This document shows positions 51,479 through 60,576 of a stretch of DNA of 63,216 bases, in pieces. A program made the position numbers and the translations under genes. How positions within the stretch are numbered: position 1 is the first letter of the stretch; each line of letters starts with the position of its first letter. The DNA comes from F1-120-MAGs118 sp013360535 (lineage in GTDB: Bacteria > Planctomycetota > UBA1135 > GCA-002686595), in NCBI GenBank assembly GCA_026647215.1, contig JAPKHC010000026.1, positions 1-63,216 on the forward strand, in the 5' to 3' direction. The notes below the pieces were generated by a model. It saw only the letters and a list, made by a program, of their open reading frames with translations. It was not told where the DNA came from and made no database searches.

Positions 51479-52063
51479 TCAGCGCGGCGCCGCGCCGGCG
51501 AGCTCGCGCGCCGCTGCGGCCGCCTGCGCACCTTCGGGATGCCCGAGGCGTTCCGCGCGCTCGAAGTGCTCCGCCGCGCGCCGCCACACGTCTTGCGCGC
51601 CGCCCCAGCTCGCGAGGTCTGGCTCGAGCTCGGCCGAGTGGGCGAGCACGAGCCCTTGCCAGAACGCCAGCTCCGCCGGATCCGACGCCTGAAGCTCTCC
51701 GCGCGCCGCCAGCGCGAGCGCGGCCTCGACCCAACGCTTTCGCACGGCCGGATCGGGCTCGCGATCGGGCGACGCGAGATCGAACGAAAGGTGGCGCGAG
51801 AGGAAGAACCAGCCCGAGGTCGAGGTTGGCGCGAGCTCGAAGGCCGTCTCGGCGCGCGCCAGCGCGAGGTCCGTGCGACCGGCTCGGATCGCGAGGTCGA
51901 CGCGCACCCACTGCACGGCGGCGGCCGGGCCGGCGAGCGGACCGAGCAGTCGCATCGTCAGCGAGGAGCGCCCCGCTTGCGGTCGCGAGGACGGAATCCA
52001 GAACGTCGCGAGCGCGAGCAGCGCGACGACGCCCCACAGGGCCTTGCGGGTGCGCGGCTTCAT
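51479..52063 (-). CDS. TPR-like membrane-anchored protein of the ABC operon
   Basis: A 194-residue protein with an N-terminal membrane anchor (about residues 7-25, KALWGVVALLALATFWI), followed by helical repeats that look like TPRs (LALARAETAFELAPTSTSGWFF; AEHFERAERLGHPEGAQ). The ATG overlaps the stop of the preceding permease-like gene (ATGA), so it belongs to the ABC operon as a probable accessory subunit. No enzyme motif. Confidence 0.7.
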   Translation of the reverse strand: MKPRTRKALWGVVALLALATFWIPSSRPQAGRSSLTMRLLGPLAGPAAAVQWVRVDLAIRAGRTDLALARAETAFELAPTSTSGWFFLSRHLSFDLASPDREPDPAVRKRWVEAALALAARGELQASDPAELAFWQGLVLAHSAELEPDLASWGGAQDVWRRAAEHFERAERLGHPEGAQAAAAARELAGAAPR

Positions 52064-53076
52064 GCTCCGCGGGCTCCACGCCGGATTCCGGCCGCGAACA
52101 GCACGTCGGAGCCCACCGCGAGCGCCAGCACGAGCGCCAGCGACGCGAGCGACGGCCACGCGGGAACGTAGCCCTCGCCGGCGAGCGCGAGCGCGTCGAC
52201 GAGCTGGCCCGACGGCGTCCACGCGCGCGCGAAGTCGTCGCCGACGATCCACGGGCTCAGCGCGAGCGCAGCGGCGAGGCTCGCGGCGTAACCAGCGGCC
52301 ATCCACGCGCCGAGCGCGAACGCGAGCGTGAGCAGGCTCCACAGCGCGAGCCCCGCGTGAGCGGCCAGCACCGCGGACGCGAGCCGCGGCGAGGCGGCCG
52401 GACGCAGGCGCTGGACGCGCTCGCCCACGAGCAGCAGGAACGCGTCGCCCGCGACCCGTTCGAGCTCGAGCGAGAGCTCGGCCTCGCCCGCGGGCGCCCG
52501 CACCTCGATCGAGCCGGGCTTGTGGAACAGCGCGCGCGTCGTCTCGACCTGCCCCGCGCGCCGCGCACGGAACTCGACGGTCGCATTCGTGCCGACGGGA
52601 ACGAACACGAGCTCGACCCGCAGCGTCTCTCCGGCCGCGGCGCTCACGCTCCAGCGCACCGTCGACCTCCCGTCGACCACGGCGCTCCGGGGTGCGGGTT
52701 CGAGGCCGGCGAGCGCGAGTCGCGGCGGTTCGTCGGTCGCCGAGAGCTCGGCAGAACCCGCCGCGATCCCGAGCAGGCCGAGCGTCGCCGCCGCGAGGCC
52801 GAGCGCGCTCGAGCGGAACCACGCGGCCGGGGAGTGCGGCGTCGCGCCGACGAAGCTGCGTTCGCGCGAGTTGAGCCGCGAGCCGTGGTTCGCCGCGCGT
52901 GCGACGAGCAGCGGAACGCCGCAGACGAGCACCAGATTCCACAGGCCTTCGCGCGCGAGCGCGGGCGGCGTCGAACGTTCCGTCGTCGCCGCCGCGAGTG
53001 CGAGCAGCGCGATCAGGGCCAGCGTCGCGGGGCTCGCCACGCGCCGCAACGCGAACAGCGCGGCGCGGGCGTTCAC
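52060..53076 (-). CDS. Putative ABC-transporter permease
   Basis: A 338-residue membrane protein with helices in residues 15-30, 45-60, 90-110, and a group of three or four near the C-terminus; between them lies a soluble beta-rich domain (about 120-225). It begins at a GTG whose last bases form the ATPase stop (GTGA) and ends in ATGA overlap with the TPR-like gene. Position argues for the permease of the ATPase encoded just upstream. The sequence is too diverged for family assignment. Confidence 0.65.
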   Translation of the reverse strand: MNARAALFALRRVASPATLALIALLALAAATTERSTPPALAREGLWNLVLVCGVPLLVARAANHGSRLNSRERSFVGATPHSPAAWFRSSALGLAAATLGLLGIAAGSAELSATDEPPRLALAGLEPAPRSAVVDGRSTVRWSVSAAAGETLRVELVFVPVGTNATVEFRARRAGQVETTRALFHKPGSIEVRAPAGEAELSLELERVAGDAFLLLVGERVQRLRPAASPRLASAVLAAHAGLALWSLLTLAFALGAWMAAGYAASLAAALALSPWIVGDDFARAWTPSGQLVDALALAGEGYVPAWPSLASLALVLALAVGSDVLFAAGIRRGARGA

Positions 53077-53960
53077 GGGGCGCTGCCCGGGGAGTTGCGG
53101 GTCGCGGCGCGGCGGTAGAGCTCGACCAGCACGGCCTGCGAAGGCTGCACGGCGACGACGCGGCCGCCGCGCTCGGCCGCGACCTGCCGCAGCGCCGCGA
53201 GCCCGTCCGCGTCGAGACCTTCGACCGCGAGCTCGAGCCGCGCGGAGGATCCGAGCGTGCGCACGAGCTCCTCCGACGAGCCGTTCGCGACGATGCGGCC
53301 CTCGACCAGCACGACGATGCGATCGCAGCGCTGGTGCAGCTCGCCGAGCAGGTGCGACGACACGACCAGCGTCGCTCCGCGCGCGCGCACGTCGTCGAGC
53401 AGGCCGTCGATGGCCGTGTAGCCGAGCGCGTCGAGGCCCGCGGTCGGTTCGTCGAGCAGCACGAGCTCGGGCTGGTGCAGCAGGCTCGCGGCGATGCCGA
53501 AGCGCCGCAGCATGCCGCGCGAGTAGGAGCCGAGCTTGGCGCGCGCGAACTCCGTCAGGCCGACGCGCGCGAGCAGGTCGTTCGAGCGGCGCTCGAGCTC
53601 CGCGCCGCTGAGGCCGTGCAACGAGGCGAGCAGCGCGAGCACGTCGCGCGCGCACAGGTCCGGCGGAAAGCCGGAGTCCTCGGGGCAGAAGCCGGTGGCG
53701 CGCCGCGCCGCCTCCGAGTCGGGATCCGCCCCGAACACGCGAACCGAGCCGTGCTCGATCTCGTCGACGCCCGCGAGCAGCCGCAAGAGCGTGCTCTTGC
53801 CCGAGCCGTTCGGCCCGACGAGCCCGATGAACTCGCCGCGCGCGATCTCGAGCTCGATCCCGTGCAGCACCTCGCGCGCGCGGCCGAGGAATCCCGTCGC
53901 GTAGCTGCGGCGCAGCGCGTGGATCTCGACGGCGGGCGAGCGGGGCTCGGGAGGGGCCAT
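53073..53960 (-). CDS. ABC transporter ATP-binding protein
   Basis: A 295-residue ATPase of the ABC-2 / CcmA-like type. Walker A is GPNGSGKST, the signature is SYSRGMLRR (in place of LSGGQ), Walker B is LVLLDEPTAGLD and the H-loop is SSHLLGEL. The long C-terminal 70 residues (LELAVEGLDADGLAALRQV) are typical of exporter ATPases. First gene of a three-gene coupled operon with a permease-like and a TPR-like protein. The exported substrate is unknown; lipid, polysaccharide or motility roles are all possible. Confidence 0.9.
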   Translation of the reverse strand: MAPPEPRSPAVEIHALRRSYATGFLGRAREVLHGIELEIARGEFIGLVGPNGSGKSTLLRLLAGVDEIEHGSVRVFGADPDSEAARRATGFCPEDSGFPPDLCARDVLALLASLHGLSGAELERRSNDLLARVGLTEFARAKLGSYSRGMLRRFGIAASLLHQPELVLLDEPTAGLDALGYTAIDGLLDDVRARGATLVVSSHLLGELHQRCDRIVVLVEGRIVANGSSEELVRTLGSSARLELAVEGLDADGLAALRQVAAERGGRVVAVQPSQAVLVELYRRAATRNSPGSAP

Positions 53961-54033
53961 GCGGCGGCCAGTCTGTCGCGCGGGCGCGAGCTTGGGAAGC
54001 TCCCGCGGCCGTGCCGCGCGCGGGGTGCCTCGG

Positions 54034-54039
54034 TATCCT
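54034..54039 (+). promoter_or_regulatory. -10 hexamer TATCCT before glutaredoxin-like gene
   Basis: TATCCT with 8 bases to the GTG at 54048. The 14 bases GGTATCCTCTTGCG recur at 11628-11641. Confidence 0.42.
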
Positions 54040-54047
54040 CTTGCGTC

Positions 54048-54362
54048 GTGAGCCCGTTCCCCGGATTCGGCCGCAAGCGTGCACGCCCCGTGCCGCTCGT
54101 GCTCTACACACGCGCGGGCTGCGGCCTGTGCGAGGAGCTCAAGGCCGAGCTCGCCCGCGCGCGCGTCGAGCGCGAGTGGCAGCTGACGGAAGTCGACATC
54201 GCGGCGGATCCGGAGCTCGAGGAGCGCTGGGGACGCTCGATTCCGGTGCTCGAGATCGGCGGGCAACTGGCCTTCAAGGGCCGCATGAGCGCCGCGGAGT
54301 TCCAGCGCAAGTTCGAGCGTCTCGCCTCCCAATGGCAGGCGGCGCAGGAGGCACAAGGCTAG
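54048..54362 (+). CDS. Glutaredoxin-like protein (DUF836 type)
   Basis: A 104-residue thioredoxin-fold protein with the active-site C-x-x-C in LVLYTRAGCGLCEELKAEL, followed by the cis-Pro segment RSIPVLEIGG. This resembles the glutaredoxin-like DUF836 family. GTG start after a TATCCT box; the conserved strand begins at about residue 16. Its stop overlaps the next start (TAGTG), so it is cotranslated with the FHA protein. Confidence 0.83.
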   Translation: MSPFPGFGRKRARPVPLVLYTRAGCGLCEELKAELARARVEREWQLTEVDIAADPELEERWGRSIPVLEIGGQLAFKGRMSAAEFQRKFERLASQWQAAQEAQG

Positions 54363-55201
54363 TGGCGCAACTGTTCGTGCTCTCGGGTCCCGACGTCGGC
54401 AAGCACTTCACGCTGGCCGAAGGTGACGTGCTCGGCCGCGCGCCGGAGTGCTCGATCCAGCTGCGCCACGCGTCGATCTCGCGCCGCCACGCGCGCGTCG
54501 AGCGCGAGGGCGAGCGCTGGTTCGTCGTCGACGAAGGCTCGCGCAACGGCGTCGTGCACGACACGCTGCGCGTGACGCGGCTCGAGCTCGTCGACCAGCG
54601 CGAGTTCCAGCTCGGCGAGCTCCTGCTGCGCTTCCGAGCCGACGAGACCGACGTCGCGCTCGCTCCGCCGCCGGTCGTGCGCCAGCCGGCGCCGCGGCCG
54701 CAGTTCGAGGTCGACGAGATCGAGCTCGAAGGCGAGGACACGCTGCCACGCGCGAGCGCGCCGACGCAGTTCAGCGCACCGCCTCCGCAGCGCGCCGCTC
54801 CGATCCCGTCGTTCGCGCCAGCGGGTGCCGAGCCGCGCATCGAGCGCCGCTCGCCTCCGCCCGCCGCCCCTGCGCCGCGACCGGCGGTCGACACCGGCTT
54901 CGGCCCGGCCCCGAGCGGTGCGGGCGCGACCATCTCGCGCAACAAGGACCGCGCCGGCGAGCGCATCCTGCAGTTCAACAAGGTCGAGGCGAAGTCGGGG
55001 CTGGGCAACGCGGAGCTGTCGCAGCTCTCCGCGCCGATCAAGCTCGCGATCGCGATCGTCGCACTGCTCGTGCTCGGTGGCCTCGCGTGGCTCGCCTTCT
55101 CGGGCACCGCGTGGCTCAAGTCGAAAGCGAGCGGCGGCTCGAGCGAGCTCGAAGCGCCGTCGGACGAGTCGACCGACGCCGGCGAGTCCGAAACGCGCTG
55201 A
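54362..55201 (+). CDS. FHA-domain protein with C-terminal membrane anchor
   Basis: A 279-residue protein: FHA domain at residues 1-95 (GRAPECSIQLRHASISRRHARV and DEGSRNGV are the phosphothreonine-binding loops), a Pro/Ala-rich linker (100-195), and a C-terminal membrane helix (about 227-246). Such proteins read Ser/Thr phosphorylation, here at the membrane from the cytoplasmic side. GTG start one base inside the previous stop codon. No kinase gene is in the window, so its partner must be elsewhere. Confidence 0.88.
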   Translation: MAQLFVLSGPDVGKHFTLAEGDVLGRAPECSIQLRHASISRRHARVEREGERWFVVDEGSRNGVVHDTLRVTRLELVDQREFQLGELLLRFRADETDVALAPPPVVRQPAPRPQFEVDEIELEGEDTLPRASAPTQFSAPPPQRAAPIPSFAPAGAEPRIERRSPPPAAPAPRPAVDTGFGPAPSGAGATISRNKDRAGERILQFNKVEAKSGLGNAELSQLSAPIKLAIAIVALLVLGGLAWLAFSGTAWLKSKASGGSSELEAPSDESTDAGESETR

Positions 55202-55214
55202 TCTTGCGGCTGTG

Positions 55215-56252
55215 TCAGCCTGCGGCGTCGATCCACGCCGCGACGCAGGCGCAGGCGGCGTCGTCCCAGGTCGGCAGCGTCGGTGGGACTTGCGGAGCGC
55301 GGGCGGAATGCACGGCCCGAGCGAGCGCGGCAGCATCGTCGGGCCCGAAGAAGCTGGCCGTTTCGCCCGCGAGCTCGCGGTGCACGGCGAGGTCGCTCGC
55401 CGCGACCGGCGCACCGGCGCGCAGGGCCTCGACGAGCGGGAGGTCGAAGCCCTCGCGCCGCGAAGGCAGCACGACGGCGCTGCAGGTCGCGTAGGCGTGC
55501 GCGAGTGCGGCGTCCGACAGTGCTCCCGCGAACTGCACGCGCGGCTCGACGTTCAAGGAACGCGCCTTCGCCTCGTGCTCGCCTTGCGACGCTCCCGCGA
55601 GCATGACGCGCGGCAGGTCGCGGTCGAGCGCGAGCGCCTGCAGCAGCATCTCCACGTTCTTGCGCGGCTCGAGTCGACCGACGCACAGCACGAACGGCTC
55701 CGCCGCGGGAGCGCGTGGCAAGCGCTCGAGGTGATCACAACCGTTGGGAACGATCGCGATGCGCTCGGGCGCGCAGCCGCTGAGAGCCTGCACTTCACGG
55801 CCGAGCGTGCGCGACACGCACAGCACCTTGCGGGCGCGTGCGACCGAATCACGGATCACCGGTGCGCCGAGCGCCGCGTGCGAGGGGCTCGGAGCCGCGC
55901 CGGCGACGCTCTTCAGGTCGTGCAGCGTGAGCGTGACGGGGCGCTCGAGCCCGAGCGGAATGGGGAGGTGCCCGGTGTGGACGAGGTCGAACTCGCGCAG
56001 CGTGGCGAGCAGCGCCGATTCGCGCAGGAAACGCAGCGCCACGGGCTGCGCGGGAAGGTCGCGCTCGAGGCGCGCGAGCCCGGCGGGCAGCTCGAAATCG
56101 GCGCCGTCGCGACCGAGCAGCACGGTGAGAGAGCCGCCAACGGCTGCGAGCCGGCGCGCCACACGCGGCAGCAGCTCGCGGTGGTGGCGCTGCACGCCGC
56201 CGAGTCCCTGCGCGAACAGAGTCCCGACGACGAGCACTTGCGGCGCGCTCAC
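55215..56252 (-). CDS. Family-4-type glycosyltransferase
   Basis: A 345-residue GT-B glycosyltransferase. The N-terminal domain begins VLVVGTLFAQGLGGVQRHH (phosphate loop GG), and the C-terminal domain has VGRLEPRKNVEMLLQAL and the donor-binding PSRREGFDLPLVEAL (EX7E-like). It adds a sugar from a nucleotide donor to a cell-surface glycan. Starts at GTGA overlapping the upstream glycosyltransferase. Convergent with the FHA gene. Confidence 0.86.
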   Translation of the reverse strand: MSAPQVLVVGTLFAQGLGGVQRHHRELLPRVARRLAAVGGSLTVLLGRDGADFELPAGLARLERDLPAQPVALRFLRESALLATLREFDLVHTGHLPIPLGLERPVTLTLHDLKSVAGAAPSPSHAALGAPVIRDSVARARKVLCVSRTLGREVQALSGCAPERIAIVPNGCDHLERLPRAPAAEPFVLCVGRLEPRKNVEMLLQALALDRDLPRVMLAGASQGEHEAKARSLNVEPRVQFAGALSDAALAHAYATCSAVVLPSRREGFDLPLVEALRAGAPVAASDLAVHRELAGETASFFGPDDAAALARAVHSARAPQVPPTLPTWDDAACACVAAWIDAAG

Positions 56253-57295
56253 GCGAGCTCCTGCCACAGCTGCTCGACTTGCTCCGCGCAGCGCTCCCAA
56301 GTGAACGGCGCCGCCCGCTCGACGCACTCGAAACGCAGGCTCTCGCGCTCCATCACCGCACGCACGAGTCCATCGGCGACGCTGGCCGGGTTGTCCGCGT
56401 CGACGACGATGCCCGCCGGGCCCGCGAGCTCCGCCTGCGCCGTGTCGCGCGCGACGACGGCCGGTGTTCCGCTCGCGAGCGCCTCGAGCACGGGAAAGGC
56501 GAAGCCCTCCGAGCGCGAGAGCACCGGCACGACGCTCGCGAGCCGCAGCAGCGCCGCGAGGTCGCGATCGTCGAGCTCCCCCGGTGTCGAGACGAAGCGC
56601 GAGAGCCCCAGCTGCGAGACGAGGCCGAGGTCGCGGCGCAGGTCTTGCGTCTGTGGCCCTGTGACGACGAGCTGGATGCGCGGGCCATGGCGCTTGCGTA
56701 CCTCGGCGAGCCCGCGCAGCACGGCCGCGAGGTTCTTCTTCTCGCGCACCGCACCGGGACAGAGCGCGATCGGATCGGCGCCGAGCCGGTACTTGCCGAG
56801 CACGACCTCGTCGACCGTTCCCGGCTCCGGCAGGTCGCCGAAGGGTGCGCCGACTCCCCACGGAACGACGCGGATCCTGCTCGCGCCCGGCAGCCAGCGC
56901 CGCCGCAGGTCGCGCGCGACGAACTCGCTCGGACACAACACGCGCCCGGCCCTCACCGGACCCCATGCCGCCCAGAAACGGTGGCTTGCGTCGGCGTTTT
57001 CGCCCACTCCGTGCTTCCACGGCAACTCGTGCACGGTCTGCACACGCTCGCCGGGCCCACGCAGCGGAAAGGCCGACACCGGCGAGTGGATCCCGAACAG
57101 GCGCTCGCCCGCGACCCGTCGCGGCAGGAGCTTGTGGCGCCACGTGCGCAGGTCGCCTTCGGGCACGAGCCGCACGATCTCGAGCACGTTGCGCCGCTCG
57201 AGCGCCTCGACGAGGCCACGCGTCGCACGCACGACGCCCGGCGGGTGGGGGACGTGCAGCGGAGAGACGTCGAAGCCGATGCGGAGCGGGGCCAC
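56249..57295 (-). CDS. Family-4-type glycosyltransferase
   Basis: A 348-residue GT-B glycosyltransferase: LRIGFDVSPLHVPHPPGVVR at the front, VREKKNLAAVLRGL and the donor site SRSEGFAFPVLEALASGTP. GTG start, just 22 bases from the divergent start at 57318. TACGCT lies 8 bases upstream of it on the minus strand. Cotranslated with the next glycosyltransferase, so the two probably add successive sugars. Confidence 0.86.
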   Translation of the reverse strand: MAPLRIGFDVSPLHVPHPPGVVRATRGLVEALERRNVLEIVRLVPEGDLRTWRHKLLPRRVAGERLFGIHSPVSAFPLRGPGERVQTVHELPWKHGVGENADASHRFWAAWGPVRAGRVLCPSEFVARDLRRRWLPGASRIRVVPWGVGAPFGDLPEPGTVDEVVLGKYRLGADPIALCPGAVREKKNLAAVLRGLAEVRKRHGPRIQLVVTGPQTQDLRRDLGLVSQLGLSRFVSTPGELDDRDLAALLRLASVVPVLSRSEGFAFPVLEALASGTPAVVARDTAQAELAGPAGIVVDADNPASVADGLVRAVMERESLRFECVERAAPFTWERCAEQVEQLWQELA

Positions 57296-57302
57296 GGCGC
57301 GT

Positions 57303-57309
57303 TAGCGTA
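57303..57309. promoter_or_regulatory. Overlapping divergent -10 hexamers
   Basis: Within a 22-base gap, TAGCGT (57303-57308, + strand, 9 bases before the ATG at 57318) and TACGCT (57309-57304, - strand, 8 bases before the GTG at 57295) occupy almost the same base pairs. Polymerase could use only one direction at a time. Confidence 0.45.
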
Positions 57310-57317
57310 GCGGGCCG

Positions 57318-58448
57318 ATGCGTGCTGGTCCCGATCCCCGTGCCGCGACGGTCGCGTTCCTGATCGACCGCTGGGAGCCGTCGCGCGGTGGCGCCGAGCG
57401 TGCGCTGTGCGCCTTCGCCGCGCATCTGGAGCGAAGCGGGTTGCGCGTGCTCGCCGTCGCCGAGCGCCACGCGGCGGAGGCACCGGGAATCGCCGTGGTC
57501 TCACGCAGCTTCGGCTTGACGCGCGCTGGCCGCGAGCGCCGCCGCGCGCGCGCGCTCGTCGAAGCCGCACGCGCCGCGGGAGCGCAGCTCACGATCGGCT
57601 GCCGTCACTTGTACGAATGCGATCTCTATTGGCCCCACGGCGGCGTGCACGCGGCGACGCTCGCGCAGCGCGACCGCGCGCGGGGACTCGCGCCGCAGCC
57701 GCTCGCGGGCCGCCACGAGCAGTTCGTGGCCTTCGAACGTGCGCTCGTCGACGGCGGCGCGCGCAAGATCGTGTGCGTGTCGGAGCTCGTGCGCACGGAG
57801 TTCCTTGAGCACTGGCCGGCGAGCGCCGATCGCCTCGTGGTCGTCGAAAACGGCATCGATCTCGAGCGTTTCACGCCTGCACGGCGTGCAGTTGCGGGGA
57901 GCGAGCTGCGGCGCACGTTGCAGGCGAGCCAGCAGACGTGCGTGATCGCGTTCATCGGCCGCAATCCGGAACTCAAGGGCCTCGCGACGCTGCTCGCGGC
58001 GCTGGAGCTCCTGCTTCGCGAGGGCGAGCGCGACTGGCTCGTGGCCGCGACGGATGGCGCGGCGACGGGCGCGAGTGCCGAGCTTCGCGCGCGCTGGCGC
58101 GCGTGCCCTTCCACCGACGTGGCCGACCTGCTCTCGGCCGCGGACGTGCTCGCTCATCCGACCTGGCGCGACACGAGCGGCCTCGTGATCCTCGAAGCGC
58201 TCGCGAGCGGCATTCCGGTCGTCACGACGCGTGCGGCTGGCGCCAGCGGAAAGGTCGCGGCCGGAGCCGGTTTTGTGCTCGACCCACCCGGTGACCCACC
58301 CGCGCTCGCTCGGGCGCTGCGGGACACGTTCGCCGCCCTGCGCGCCGGCAGCTGGGAGCGCGAGCGCATCCGCGCCTGCGTCGCGAGCTCCTCGCGCGAG
58401 ACCTGCCACCGCGAGCTCGAGTCGCTCGTGCGCCAGCTCCTTCGATAA
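57318..58448 (+). CDS. WaaG-like family-4 glycosyltransferase
   Basis: A 376-residue GT-B glycosyltransferase resembling the LPS-core glucosyltransferase WaaG: VAFLIDRWEPSRGGAERAL, the core-type AFERALVDGGARKIVCVSEL and ENGIDLERF, FIGRNPELKGLATLLAAL, and the donor site TWRDTSGLVILEALASGIP. It would add a hexose to a lipid-linked core. Divergent from another glycosyltransferase at a shared promoter. Only 10 bases separate it from the molybdopterin oxidoreductase gene. Confidence 0.84.
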   Translation: MRAGPDPRAATVAFLIDRWEPSRGGAERALCAFAAHLERSGLRVLAVAERHAAEAPGIAVVSRSFGLTRAGRERRRARALVEAARAAGAQLTIGCRHLYECDLYWPHGGVHAATLAQRDRARGLAPQPLAGRHEQFVAFERALVDGGARKIVCVSELVRTEFLEHWPASADRLVVVENGIDLERFTPARRAVAGSELRRTLQASQQTCVIAFIGRNPELKGLATLLAALELLLREGERDWLVAATDGAATGASAELRARWRACPSTDVADLLSAADVLAHPTWRDTSGLVILEALASGIPVVTTRAAGASGKVAAGAGFVLDPPGDPPALARALRDTFAALRAGSWERERIRACVASSSRETCHRELESLVRQLLR

Positions 58449-58451
58449 GTT
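58446..58451 (+). promoter_or_regulatory. -10 hexamer TAAGTT before molybdopterin enzyme
   Basis: TAAGTT overlaps the glycosyltransferase stop codon and lies 7 bases before the ATG at 58459, again the leaderless spacing. Confidence 0.38.
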
Positions 58452-58458
58452 GAGCGCC

Positions 58459-60471
58459 ATGACGATCACTCCCGTCACCTGTCCGCTCGACTGCCCCGAC
58501 GCCTGCGGCATGCTCGTCGAGAGCGACGCGAGCGGGCGGTTCGTCGCGTTGCGCGGCAATCCGGCGCACGGCTACTCGCGCGGTGTCCTGTGCGGGAAGA
58601 CCGCGCTCTTCGGCGAGCTCGTGCAGTCGTCCGAGCGCCTGCTCACGCCTCTCGTGCGCCGCGGCCCGAAGTCGTCCGCGCCGCTCGAGCCCGCGAGCTG
58701 GGACGAGGCCATCGCCCGCATCGTCGCGCGCGTCACGCCGCTGCGCAGCGAGCCGCACCGCATCCTCGCGCTGTGGTACGCGGGCAACATGGGGCGCGTG
58801 CAGCGCTTCTTCCCGATGCGCGTGATGAACGCGCTCGGTGCGACGAACACCGACGGCGGCCTGTGCGACAACACGAGCACGGCGGGCTACGAGTGCGTGT
58901 TCGGCGGCGTGTACGGCGCCGATCTCGAGCAACTCGACGACAAGGACTTCGTGCTCCTGTGGGGCTGCGACATGGTTCGCACCGTGCAGCACCTGCAGCC
59001 CGCCGTGCAGCGGCTCGCGAAAGCCGGCGTGCCGGTCGTCGCGATCGACATCTACCGCACGGACACGCTCGAGGCGATCGAGCGCTGGGGCGGGCGCGGA
59101 GTGATCGTGCGCCCCGGCACGGATGCGGCGCTGGCGCTGGGGCTCGCGCGCCTCGCGTTCGAACGCGGCTACGTCGACCGCACTTTCCTCGCCCAGCGCT
59201 GCCTCGGCGCCGACGTCTTCGAGGCGCACGTGCGCTCCGGGCACGACCTCGCGTGGACCGCACGCACCACGGGCGTTTCCGAGCGCGACATCTCGGCGCT
59301 CGCGGACCTGCTCGGTCGCTCCGCGAACTTCCTGCTCAAGACGGGCGTCGGTTTCGCGCGCCGTCGGGTCGGCGGGATGAGCATGCGCGCGATCGCGTCG
59401 CTCGTCGCCACGTTCGGCCATCCGGAGTTCCTGCACTACGAGAGCTTCTCGTGCTTCCAGCTCGCCGACGCGACGATCGAACGCCCCGACCTGCGGCCTG
59501 CGGGCGCCAGAGCCGACGTCATCCGGCACGTGCAAGTCGGACGCGAGCTCGAGAGCGGGCGTTTTGGCGCCGTGTTCACGTGGGGCCACAATCCGGCGGT
59601 CACTTGCCCGGAGTCGCGTCGCGTTCGCGCCGGCCTCGCGCGCGACGACGTGTTCTACGTGGTGCACGACTCGTTCCTGACCGAGTCGGCCGAGCTCGCC
59701 GACGTCGTGCTGCCCTCGACACTCTCGATCGAGAACGACGACCTCTACCGCAGCTACGGCCACCGACGGCTCCAGCGCTCGCGCAAGGCCTGCAGCGCTC
59801 CCGCCGGGCCCGCCTGCAACGTCGACACGTTCGCGCGCCTCGCCAGGGCGCTCGACCTGCCGCACGAGACGTGGGACGTCACGTCGGTCGGGCTCGTCGA
59901 CGAACTGATCCGCGCGAGCTCGAACCACCTCTCGCCGGAGCAGCTCGCCGCCCTCGACCGCGGCGAGCCCGTGAAGCTCGCACAGCCGCGCCTCGAAGGT
60001 CCCGGCACGCCCAGCGGCAAGATCGAGCTCGTGAGCAACGCCGCCGCCGCCGCCGGCCAGCCCGCGCTCGCCACTTGGGTCCCCGACGACGGAGCTGGCG
60101 GCCGCGGCCGCTTCTGGCTCGTTTGCGCGCCGAGCATCCACACGCACAACTCCACCTTCTCGCACAGCCCGCGCCACCTCAAGCGCCGCGGCCTCGCGCG
60201 CGTCTGGCTCCATCCCACCGACGCCTCCACGCTCGGCCTTTCCGAGGGCGAGCTCGCCGTGCTCTCCAACGAACAAGGCTCGCTCTCCCTCCCCGTCGGC
60301 CTCGACGCGCGCCTTCCCACCGGCCTCGTCCGCGTCGACGGCTTGCCGAGAGCCTCCGACACGCCCGAGCGCCTCGGCATCAACGCGCTCGTCCCCGGCA
60401 CCGTCACCGATCTCGGCGACGGCAACTCGCTCTACAGCACCCGCGTGAACGTCAGCAATTCAGCGACGTAG
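58459..60471 (+). CDS. Molybdopterin (Mo-bisMGD) oxidoreductase
   Basis: A 670-residue member of the DMSO-reductase superfamily. The 4Fe-4S cluster is held by C8, C12, C16 and C45 (TCPLDCPDACGM and GVLCGK). Domains I-III carry LWYAGNMGRVQRF, GLCDNTSTAGYECVFGG, VLLWGCDMVRT and the cofactor-binding C-terminal domain from about residue 550 (GRFWLVCAPSIHTHNSTFSHS). There is no export signal, so it is cytoplasmic. The substrate cannot be assigned. It stands alone, without electron-transfer subunits or cofactor-biosynthesis genes. Confidence 0.88.
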   Translation: MTITPVTCPLDCPDACGMLVESDASGRFVALRGNPAHGYSRGVLCGKTALFGELVQSSERLLTPLVRRGPKSSAPLEPASWDEAIARIVARVTPLRSEPHRILALWYAGNMGRVQRFFPMRVMNALGATNTDGGLCDNTSTAGYECVFGGVYGADLEQLDDKDFVLLWGCDMVRTVQHLQPAVQRLAKAGVPVVAIDIYRTDTLEAIERWGGRGVIVRPGTDAALALGLARLAFERGYVDRTFLAQRCLGADVFEAHVRSGHDLAWTARTTGVSERDISALADLLGRSANFLLKTGVGFARRRVGGMSMRAIASLVATFGHPEFLHYESFSCFQLADATIERPDLRPAGARADVIRHVQVGRELESGRFGAVFTWGHNPAVTCPESRRVRAGLARDDVFYVVHDSFLTESAELADVVLPSTLSIENDDLYRSYGHRRLQRSRKACSAPAGPACNVDTFARLARALDLPHETWDVTSVGLVDELIRASSNHLSPEQLAALDRGEPVKLAQPRLEGPGTPSGKIELVSNAAAAAGQPALATWVPDDGAGGRGRFWLVCAPSIHTHNSTFSHSPRHLKRRGLARVWLHPTDASTLGLSEGELAVLSNEQGSLSLPVGLDARLPTGLVRVDGLPRASDTPERLGINALVPGTVTDLGDGNSLYSTRVNVSNSAT

Positions 60472-60576
60472 CGCCAGCGAACAGAAACGCGAGAAGTGTG
60501 GAGGAATCAGCGGAGGAGCTGACTCCAGCGGCCCGTGCCTCGCGACTCCCGCTTCGATGGAATCGTCGCCGCCGCT

